A stretch of DNA of 64,000 nt, from NCBI GenBank assembly GCA_947623455.1, contig OX392529.1:1240001-1304000 (forward strand). Reading direction: 5' to 3'. The position numbers were made by a program, and so were the translations under genes. The notes below the pieces were generated by a model, which saw nothing but the letters and a program-made list of their open reading frames with translations, made no database searches and was not told the origin of the DNA. Positions 40,853-51,300 of the stretch are shown piece after piece. Each line of letters begins with the position of its first letter. Position 1 is the first letter of the stretch. Source of the DNA: Mimachlamys varia (taxonomy: Eukaryota > Mollusca > Bivalvia > Pectinida > Pectinidae).

Positions 40853-41373
40853 AATTGTCCAGGTTAGGCAAGGGAATCAATATTAGACAGGCAAACCGGA
40901 AATCTCAGCATGATAAAAATATTAAACCAAATAATTCTAACACAGAAAATCAGTAATTTGTTCATAACCACATTAGATTTTAGTATTAACATGCTAAAAG
41001 CAGGAGGTAACTTGTGGTTTTAATTTACAAAAACATCCTCATTTTCAGAGTGCTTCCAGACAAAACAAAAATGGGCTTCCCTTCCAATGTTGGTAATTTT
41101 GGCACAGTCATCCCTACACCAAACCATCAGGTAGCAAAGTTTGTGTTCACGCTACGGCTTGGTTCCATTTAAAAGCTGTTTCAAATATCAATACTTCGCA
41201 TGACAGAAATATTAAGCAAATATCATGTTTTTCTCTCATTTGTACAGCAGATTTTACTTTTACTACCTGTTTTGGTATAAAAACTTGATTTTGCAACATA
41301 ATTGTTTTCTTCAATAATGTATTTTGAAGGTCTTTATACTTAACAATATACAGGACAACAATTATTTCTGAAC
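40853..41373. other. Single-copy stretch, no gene recognised
   Basis: About 520 bp of AT-rich sequence with no tandem structure and no recognisable exon on either strand. Confidence 0.5.
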
Positions 41374-42087
41374 ATTATACTGTATTTATCATACTGTATC
41401 TGTTATACTGTATCTATCATACTGTATATATTATACTGTATCTATTATACTGTATCTATTATACTGTATCTAGTATACTGTATCTATTATACTGCATATA
41501 CACATATGTATCATACTGTATCTCTTATACAGTATTTATTATACTGTATCTATTATACAGTATTGATTATACTGTGTCTATTATACAGTATTTATTATAC
41601 TGTATCTATTATACGGTATTGATTATACTGTGTCTATTATACAGTATTTATTACACTGTATCTATTATACAGTATTGATTATACTGTGTCTATTATACAT
41701 TATTTATTATAGTGTGTCTATTATACTGTATTTATTACACTGTATCTATTATACTGTATCTATTATACAGTATTTATTATACTGTATCTATTATACAGTA
41801 TTTATTATACTGTGTCTATTATACTGTATTTATTATACTGTATCTATTATACAGTATTTATTATACTGTGTCTATTATACTGTATTTATTATACTGTATC
41901 TATTATACAGTATTTATTATACTGTGTCTATTATACTGTATTTATTATACTGTATCTATTATACAGTATTTATTATACTGTGTCTATTATACTGTATTTA
42001 TTACACTGTATCTATTATACAGTATTTATTATACTGTGTCTATTATACTGTATTTATTACACTGTATCTATTATACTGTGTTATAGT
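41374..42087. repeat. 14/28-bp AT-rich hairpin array, left part
   Basis: The basic unit is 14 bp, in two forms that are near reverse complements: one with tactgtatctatta and one with tacagtatttatta. Where they alternate, the 28-bp dimer holds atacagta and tactgtat flanking a 7-nt spacer, a perfect 8-bp hairpin stem. The left edge is degenerate; the centre is regular. Confidence 0.93.
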
Positions 42088-42440
42088 GGGGAACACATAT
42101 ACACCAAGGGGAACACATATACACAGAGGGGAACACATATACACCAAGGGGAACACATATACACAGAGGGGAACACATATACACCAAGGGGAAAACATAT
42201 ACACCAAGGAGAACACATATACACAGAGGGGAATACATATACACCAAGGGGAAAACATATACACCAAGGGAACACATATACACCAAGGGGAACACATATA
42301 CACAGAGGGGAATACATATACACCAAGGGGAAAACATATACACCAAGGAGAACACATATACACAGAGGGGAATACATATACACCAAGGGGAAAACATATA
42401 CACCAAGGGGAAAACATATACACCAAGGGGAACACATATA
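42088..42440. repeat. 20-bp array inserted inside the 14/28-bp array
   Basis: About 17-18 units of ggggaacacatatacaccaa or cacagag variants interrupt the AT-rich array. The block 42088-42349 corresponds to 44097-44358 at a constant 2009-bp offset. The match includes the rare caccaaggag unit and a shared 19-bp deletion unit (ccaagggaac). The right junction is seamless at cacatata/ctgtatc, where both arrays share tatac. Confidence 0.92.
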
Positions 42441-43302
42441 CTGTATCTATTATACAGTATTTATTATAGTGTGTCTATTATACAGTATTTATTACACTGT
42501 ATCTATTATACAGTATTTATTATACTGTATCTATTATACAGTATTTATTATACTGTATCTATTATACAGTATTTATTATAGTGTGTCTATTATACTGTAT
42601 TTATTACACTGTATCTATTATACAGTATTTATTATACTGTATCTATTATACAGTATTTATTATAGTGTGTCTATTATACAGTATTTATTATACTGTATCT
42701 ATTATACAGTATTTATTATACTGTATCTATTATACAGTATTTATTATACTGTATCTATTATACAGTATTTATTATAGTGTGTCTATTATACAGTATTTAT
42801 TATACTGTATCTATTATACATTATTTATTATAGTGTGTCTATTATACAGTATTTATTATACTGTATCTATTATACAGTATTTATTACACTGTATCTATTA
42901 TACAGTATTTATTATACTGTATCTATTATACAGTATTTATTATACTGTGTCTATTATACTGTATTTATTATACTGTATCTATTATACAGTATTTATTATA
43001 CTGTATCTATTATACAGTATTTATTATAGTGTGTCTATTATACAGTATTTATTATAGTGTGTCTATTATACAGTATTTATTACACTGTATCTATTATACA
43101 GTATTTATTATACTGTATCTATTATACAGTATTTATTATACTGTATCTATTATACAGTATTTATTATAGTGTGTCTATTATACTGTACATTTGTATCTAT
43201 CATACTGTGTCTATTATACTGTGTCTATTATACTGCATCTATCATACTGTATCTATCATACTATTTCTATTATAGTATATCTATTATAGTATATCTATCA
43301 TA
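42441..43302. repeat. 14/28-bp AT-rich hairpin array, right part
   Basis: Continuation of the array at 41374-42087, with the same alternating tactgtat/tacagtat units. It degenerates after about 43180 into ctatcatactgt and tatagtatat forms. Confidence 0.93.
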
Positions 43303-43768
43303 ATTAACAAACAATACACTTCTACAAGGCAATTCCTCACTGGTCATGGTATTTAACAAACAATCCATTTATAACAGGATGTTACTAAGGAAACTATCCT
43401 CATACATAAAACAGTTAAGGAGTCTATGTGATGGTAATATTGTCCTGTTGCCAACAGTAGAATTTGCAATTTGTATTTATAAAGAACAAGTAAGTGTCTA
43501 GTAGTGTAGGAAATACAGCCTGGACCAACTTTTGTTTTGATGTAGGTCAATTAAAGGTCAAAATGTAGGTCAGAGTGACTTACTCTTGATACACCACACT
43601 CCACAAACCATTCTGTTTCCCAAATATGAAGTTCTGCAGACTAAAGACTAAAGGTATTGGAGAATGTGCTCTTCAAACCACTTACTTTTATGAATCTTAA
43701 TCAGTAGGTCACAAAGGTCAAAATGTAGGTCAGATTAAGTGACCTACTTTTGATACCTGATATACCTA
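43303..43768. other. Single-copy stretch with AGGTCA half-site clusters
   Basis: A duplicated segment (43553-43590 and 43713-43757) contains ggtcaaaatgtaggtcag twice. In the left cluster aggtca occurs at 43544, 43555 and 43567 (direct spacings of 5 and 6 bp). In the right cluster it occurs at 43706, 43715 and 43727 (spacings of 3 and 6 bp). Such spacings match nuclear-receptor direct repeats, but the motif is also common in the dispersed repeats here, so no function is claimed. Confidence 0.4.
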
Positions 43769-44528
43769 CTCACCGAGGGGAACACATATACACCAAGGGG
43801 GAAACATATACACCAAGGGGTAAACATATACACCAAGGGGGAAACATATACACCAAGGGGGACACATATATACAAAGGGGAACACATATACACCAAGGGG
43901 AACACATATACACCAAGGGGAACACATATACACCAAGGGGGACACATATACACCAAGGGGAACACATATACACCGAGGGGAACACATATACATCGAGAAG
44001 AACACATATACATCGAGAAGAACACATATACAACAACGGGAACACATATACACCAACGGGAACACATATACACCAAGGGGAACACATATACACCAAGGGG
44101 AACACATATACACCAAGGGGAACACATATACACAGAGGGGAACACATATACACCAAGGGGAACACATATACACAGAGGGGAACACATATACACCAAGGGG
44201 AAAACATATACACCAAGGAGAACACATATACACAGAGGGGAATACATATACACCAAGGGGAAAACATATACACCAAGGGAACACATATACACCAAGGGGA
44301 ACACATATACACAGAGGGGAATACATATACACCAAGGGGAAAACATATACACCAAGGGGAACACATATACACCAAGGGGAACACATAAACACAGAGGGGA
44401 ATACATATACACCAAGGGGAAAACATATACACCAACGGAACACATATACACCGAGAAGAACACATATACACAGAGGGGAACCTTTATACACCAAGGGGAT
44501 ACACCAAGGGGAACACATATACACCAAG
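43769..44528. repeat. 20-bp minisatellite, about 38 copies
   Basis: Units read ggggaacacatatacaccaa, with cacagag, catcgaga and aaacata variants. It is the larger locus of the unit found inside the AT array at 42088-42440. Frames seen on both strands are by-products of 60-bp (three-unit) periodicity. Confidence 0.94.
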
Positions 44529-45612
44529 TATGAAGTTTCGGAGACAATTAATGTAGGAGATAGAGGCCGAACAAGAGAGCAGAAAGCTGGGCAGATCGAA
44601 GAACCTATGGACCAAATTTAAAGGACAGACTATCGATAGACTGACAGACAGAAGGAAATACCGTAATTTCTCGCGTATTGCGCACTTTTTTAGGGAAAAT
44701 AGAAAGTGTCAAGAAGGGGGTGCGCACTATATGCAAGAACAAGCAAAACCTTGACTTGGTCGCGATCATGTATGGTTAATTTTTCTGAGATTTTCAGAAA
44801 ACTATAGTCCCCTCCCCACCCATCACTCCCAGTGAGGCAGTAAAAATAAATAGAATCAGGAGACAAACAATTGCATTTGTAATTGTGAGAAACAGAAGGA
44901 ACACATGTACTTTAGACAGATAATTATATATAAAGATGATAATTATGTTCTCATCGCCCACATCAACAAAGCAATGGTTATTTCATGAAGTCATAATCCA
45001 ACTTCCTTATCTTACACAAAACCTGGGAAAATTACTGAGTAACAGTTCGCAGTATTGAAAGAGAATAACAATATTGTTTACAATCAGTATTCACAAGTTT
45101 TATAAAGCATGACTTCAGCATGAATTCATATGTGATTATATAGCTACACTAACTATGACTACAACATGTAATTGTATGTCTAGCTATATACTATATATAA
45201 TTACAACATGTATTCATATGTATATATACTATAATTATGTCTGCAACAAACAACAATACCATCAATATTACTTACTAGACTTTGTATGTTTAAACAACAT
45301 TTAGTCAAATGTATATACCATAAATACAGCATGTATTCATATGTATGGCTATAATATATACCATAAATACAACATGTATTCATAATTGTTGTAAAAGACC
45401 TGTTCTTTTATTATATCTGTAACTTGTTTTATTGAATAATGTATACCTCTAATGATGTCATAGACTTTTAACATTAAATGTTTCATTAAGTGAGGAAATT
45501 CTGAATGTAGGTTAAACTTATACTTCTTTGAATCAAGAACAAAGGTTTTAGCATAGCTCAATATATAAAAAATTTGTAGAGTGACAGCATAACATCCAGG
45601 TCCATATTATAT
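44529..45612. other. Single-copy AT-rich stretch with degenerate short repeats
   Basis: Around 44661-44740 the text taatttctcgcgtattgcgc and ggtgcgcactatatgc resembles the end of a DNA-transposon-like repeat I have seen in other animals; this is weak. From 45117 to 45385 five degenerate copies of an acaacatgtattcatatgta motif occur at irregular spacing. No exon was recognised. Confidence 0.4.
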
Positions 45613-48170
45613 AGGGTCTGGTTTATACAGGAGGGTCTGGTTTATACAGGAGGGTCTGGTTTATACAGGAGGGTCTAGTTTATACAGACGGTCTGGTTTA
45701 TACAGGAGGGTCTGGTTTATACAGGAGGGTCTGGTTTATACAGGAGGGTCTGGTTTATACAGACGGTCTGGTTTATACAGGAGGGTCTGATTTATACAGG
45801 AGGGTCTGGTTTATACAGGAGGGTCTGGTCTATACAGGAGGGTATGGTTTATCTAGGTCTCCATGTTATAGAGGGTCTGGTTTATACAGGAGTGTCTGGT
45901 TTATACAGGAGGGTCTGGTTTATACAGGAGGGTCTGGTTTATACAGGAGGGTCTGGTCGATACAGGAGGGTCTGGTCTATACAGGAGGGTCTGGTTTATA
46001 CAGGAGGGTCTGGTTTATACAGGAGGGTCTGGTTTATACAGGAGGGTCTGGTTTATACAGACTGTCTGGTTTATACAGGAGAGTCTGGTTTATACAGGAG
46101 GGTCTGGTTTATACAGGAGGGTCTGGTTTATACAGGAGGGTCTGGTTTATACAGGAGGGTCTGGTTAATACAGGAGGGTCTGGTTTATACAGGAGGGTCT
46201 GGTTTATACAAGAGGATCTGGTTTATACAGGAGGGTCTGGTTTATACAGGAGGGTCTGGTTTATACAGGAGGGTCTGGTTTATACAGGAAGGTCTGGTTT
46301 ATACAAGAGGGTCTGGTTTACACAGGGGGGTCTGGTTTACACAGGGGGGTCTGGTTTATACAGGGGGGTCTGATTTATACAGGAGGGTCTGGTTTATACA
46401 GGTGGGGTCTGGTTTATACAGGAGGGTCTGGTTTATACAGGAGGGTCTGGTTTATACAGGAGGGTCTGGTTTATACAGGAAGGTCTGGTTTATACAGGAG
46501 GGTCTGGTTTATACAAGAGGGTCTGGTTTATACAGGAGGGTCTGGTTAATACAGGAGGGTCTGGTTTATACAGGAGGGTCTGGTTTATACAGGAGGGTCT
46601 GGTTTATACAGGAGGGTCTGGTTTACACAGGAGGGTCTGGTTTACACAGGAGGGTCTGGTTTATCTAGGTCTCCATGTTATAGAGGGTCTGGTTTATACA
46701 GGGGGGTCTGGTTTACACAGGGGGGTCTGGTTTATACAGGGGGGTCTGATTTATACAGGAGGGTCTGGTTTATACAGGTGGGGTCTGGTTTATACAGGAG
46801 GGTCTGGTTTATACAGGAGGGTCTGGTTTATACAGGAGGGTCTGGTTTATACAGGAAGGTCTGGTTTATACAGGAGGGTCTGGTTTATACAAGAGGGTCT
46901 GGTTTATACAGGAGGGTCTGGTTAATACAGGAGGGTCTGGTTTACACAGGAGGGTCTGGTTTATACAGGAAGGTCTGGTTAATACAGGAGGGTCTGGTTT
47001 ACACAGGGGGGTCTGGTTTATACAGGGGGGTCTGATTTATACAGGAGGGTCTGGTTTATACAGGTGGGGTCTGGTTTATACAGGAGGGTCTGGTTTATAC
47101 AGGAGGGTCTGGTTTATACAGGAGGGTCTGGTTTATACGAGAGGGTCTGGTTTATACGAGAGGGTCTGGTTTATACAAGAGGGTCTGGTTTATACAGGAG
47201 GGTCTGGTTTATACAGGAGGGTCTGGTTTATACAGGAGGGTCTGGTTTATACAGGAAGGTCTGGTTTATACAAGAGGGTCTGGTTTACACAGGGGGGTCT
47301 GGTTTACACAGGGGGGTCTGGTTTATACAGGGGGGTCTGATTTATACAGGAGGGTCTGGTTTATACAGGTGGGGTCTGGTTTATACAGGAGGGTCTGGTT
47401 TATACAGGAGGGTCTGGTTTATACAGGAGGGTCTGGTTTATACAGGAAGGTCTGGTTTATACAGGAGGGTCTGGTTTATACAAGAGGGTCTGGTTTATAC
47501 AGGAGGGTCTGGTTAATACAGGAGGGTCTGGTTTACACAGGAGGGTCTGGTTTACACAGGAGGGTCTGGTTTATACAGGAGGGTCTGGTTTATACAGGAG
47601 GGTCTGGCTTATACAGGAGGGTCTGGTTTATACAGGAGGGTCTGGTTTATACAAGAGGGTCTGGTTTATACAGGAGGGTCTGGTTTATCTAGGTCTCCAT
47701 GTTATAGAGGGTCTGGTTTATACAGGAGGGTCTGGTTTATACGAGAGGGTCTGGTTTATACGAGAGGGTCTGGTTTATACAAGAGGGTCTGGTTTATACA
47801 GGAGGGTCTGGTTTATACAGGAGGGTCTGGTTTATACAGGAGGGTCTGGTTTATACAGGGGGGCCTGGTTTATACAGGAGGGTCTGGTTTATACAGGAGA
47901 GTCTGGTTTATACAGGAGGGTCTGGTTTATACAGGGGGCCTGGTTTATACAGGGGGCCTGGTTTATACAGGGGGTCTGGTTTATCTAGGTCTCTATGTTA
48001 TAGAGGGTGTGGTTTATACAAGAGGGTGTGGTTTATACAAGAGGGTCTGGTTTATACAGGAGGGTCTGGTTTATACAGGAGGGTTTGGTTTATACAGGAG
48101 GGTCTGGTTTATACAGGAGGGTCTGGTTTATCTTGGTCTCCATGTTATAGAGGGTTTGGTTTATACAGGC
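45613..48170. repeat. 20-bp minisatellite with recurring spacer, about 125 copies
   Basis: Units read gggtctggtttatacaggag. A spacer containing tctaggtctccatgttatag interrupts the array at about 45848, 46661, 47682, 47979 and 48130 (the last has tcttgg, and the fourth has tctctatg). A related form, ccaggtccatattatat, sits at the left edge. A marker pair (a unit with tctgatttatac followed by a 21-bp unit with caggtgggg) recurs at 46371, 46747, 47033 and 47339, showing block duplication. It lies in the intron downstream of stomatin exon 4, ending about 70 bp from that exon's donor. Confidence 0.94.
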
Positions 48171-48240
48171 CTTAAGACTAGAAGGTCTGTTGTTTTTACA
48201 GCTCAACTCATTCTGAGGTTATTTTGTACATTACACTTAC

Positions 48241-48323
48241 CTCCTGGGGGGGAACATCAAATGAAACCGTTCTCAAATCCACTTTAGTGTAGCTCTCTAT
48301 GCATGGAAGTACAAAAAATATAC
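48241..48323 (-). CDS. STOM: Stomatin-family exon 4 (SPFH/PHB continuation)
   Basis: The acceptor has a good pyrimidine tract, TTTCTTTTTGCTTACAG. The exon starts with the last two bases of the split glycine codon and reads IFFVLPCIESYTK, then VDLRTVSFDVPPQE, in phase with exon 3. It ends in phase 0 at GAG/GTAAGT (GT at 48240-48239). In relatives the next residues are roughly an ILTKDSV block; I searched all unique islands to the left on the minus strand and did not find it. Confidence 0.95.
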
Positions 48324-51300
48324 CTGTAAGCAAAAAGAAATTGGACGCAATTATGTTCAACAATTATACCACTGTAACATGGTCAAATGAAACTAATTTA
48401 TAAAGACATTAGGGATTGAGGATGACCTTTAAGATATATACAAATTTCTGTGAAACACTATCTCACATCAGCATAGAAATAATTCAGAACCATGCCGGCA
48501 ATCACAGAGAGGGAAACCAGATTTATTTTACTACAACATATTCTACAAAATATTGAATAAAGGACAAAAGGCCTGCACAGCTGTGGATCGGCAGGCATTT
48601 TACAAAGACTACAATAATTTCCGAGACCAAGTCTGTTAGCTCTCCCAAAGACTGGTCCGATTCTCCCCAAAACAGGAAAGTAGTACAGGCTGATTTAGTT
48701 GTCCGTCAGATATAGCTTTCCTGCCATATTTCTGTCGCTAGAATGCTGCAACAATTTTAGATGCAAAACTGAAAATCTGCCCCCAAAACACACATCTAGC
48801 TACACTACATGTTGGTTCCAAAGATTGATGATAGAACAGTTCACTTAATTACCAATGATGCAAACAATCCACCAGACTACTGCTTCAATCTCATGATTTC
48901 ATCAAATCTTGAATCTCTTCTAATTCAATGACAGGTTTCATTTGTCTAGTTCAAATATAGTTCAGTTATAGAATGATTAGATAAAAGGTGGCTGAGTTTC
49001 ATCAGGTATAGATTTAAGGCACATATGTGTCTTGGTTCTGTGGAGCTATAAAGATGTTCTGAATGTAAACTATATATACACTATCAGGATATCGCCATGA
49101 ACTACACTATCAGAATATCGCCATGAACTACACTATCAGGATACTACTATCACCATGAACTACGTACACTATTAGAATATCGCCATGAACTACACTATCA
49201 GAATACTACTATCACCATGAACTATACACTATCAGAATATCACCATGAACTACACTATCAGAATACTACTATCACCATGAACTACATTATCAGGATACTA
49301 CTATCACCATGAACTACACTATCAGAATATCACCATGAACTACACTATCAGAATACTACTATCACCATGAACTACATTATCAGAATACTACTATCACCAT
49401 GAACTACATTATCAGGATACTACTATCACCATGAACTACACTATCAGAATACTACTATCACCATGAACTACACTATTAGAATATCGCCATAGCTACACTA
49501 TCAGGATACTACTATCACCATGAACTACAATATCAGAATACTACTATCACCATGAACTACACTATCAGAATACTACTATCACCATGAACTACATTATAAG
49601 GATACTTCTATCACCATGAACTACACTATAAGGATACTGCTATCACCATGAACTACATTATCAGAATACTACTATCACCATGAACTACACTATCAGAATA
49701 CTACTATCACCATGAACTACACTATCAGAATACTACTATCACCATGAACTACATTATCAGAATACTACTATCACCATGAACTACAATATCAGGATACTAC
49801 TATCACCATGAACTACACTATCAGAATACTACTATCACCATGAACTACACTATCAGGATACTTCTATCACCATGAACTACACTATCAGAATACTACTATC
49901 ACCATGAACTACACTATCAGAATACTACTATCACCATGAACTACATTATCAGAATACTACTATCACCATGAACTACAATATCAGGATACTACTATCACCA
50001 TGAACTACACTATCAGAATACTACTATCACCATGAACTACACTATCAGGATATTACTATCACCATGAACTACACTATAAGGATACTGCTATCACTATGTT
50101 CATGTACCTATATGTACCTGGCCCCTTGGCTCCTCCAGATAACAACCGACCCAGCCCGAATATTACCCCTTCATGTACCTACCTGGCCTCTTGGCTCCTC
50201 CAGATAAAAACCGACCCAGCCGGAATATTACCCGTTCATGTACCTACCTGGCCCCTTGGCTCCTCCAGATAAAAACCGACCCAGCCGGAATATTACCCGT
50301 TCATGTACCTACCTGGCCCCTTGGCTCCTCCAGATAACAACCGACCCAGCCGGAATATTACTGCACGTTCAAACTCCTGTACAACCTGTAAGGAAGTAAT
50401 TTTCAGAAGTTACACAATTAATTGTTAGTTGTAGGAATTCCGTACAAGTAAACATGTTGGTTGGTTTGATACACCATATTATTTTGATTCAGTGAGAAAA
50501 AATTATAATAATACACTAAAGGACACTATACTCTGTAATAACTACAAAAACACCTGAATCAGACTTAATTAGACTCACCTTGAGACAGAAGAAGACAGAA
50601 AAGGGCAGTGTGAGCATGACAACAAGGATAGAGAGAATGGTAAGTATCCAGCCACAGCAGCCCAGGCTTCCAGTCTCTTCACCTGTACCTGTAATGTATA
50701 TAAAGGTAAGTTTTCTTACCTTTACCTGTAATTGATAATAAGGTAAGATATCCTTACCTGTACCTGTAACAGAAAAGAAGGTAAGTCATCCTCATCTGTA
50801 CCTGTAACAGATAATATGGTAAGTCATCCTCACCTGTACCTGTAACAGATAATAAGGTAAGTCATCCCCACCTGTACCTGTAATAGATAATAAGGTAAGT
50901 CATCCTCACCTGTACCTGTAATAGATAATAAGGTAAGTCATCCACACCTGTACCTGTAACAGATAATATGGTAAGTCATCCACACCTGTACCTGTAACAG
51001 ATAATAAGGTAAGTCATCCTCACCTGTACCTGTAATAGATAATAAGGTAAGTCATCCTCACCTGTACCTGTAATAGATAATAAGGTAAGTCATCCACACC
51101 TGTACCTGTAACAGATAATAAGGTAAGTCATCCTCACCTGTACCTGTAATAGATAATAAGGTAAGTCATCCTCACCTGTATCTGTAACAGATAATAAGGT
51201 AAGTCATCCACACCTGTACCTGTAATAGATAATAATGTAAGTTATCCTCACCTGTACCTGTAATAGATAATACGGTAAGTCATCCACACCTGTACCTGTA

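Noticed and set aside
38136..40956. Frames of 62, 144 and 734 codons with a 9-residue repeat
   Set aside because: By-products of a 27-bp period with an ATG in every unit. Single-base deletions split the frame without any sign of selection to keep it.
41630..43275. Several overlapping hydrophobic frames in the AT-rich array and the embedded 20-bp array
   Set aside because: They follow 42-bp and 60-bp multiples of the repeat units and overlap one another on both strands.
45844..47692. Frames of 85-274 codons in the 20-bp array
   Set aside because: Three units make 60 bp, which keeps a frame open. There is no gene context, and the region lies in the intron after stomatin exon 4.
48458..48670. 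70-codon minus-strand frame inside stomatin intron 3
   Set aside because: No similarity to the SPFH domain; exons 3 and 4 join in phase without it.
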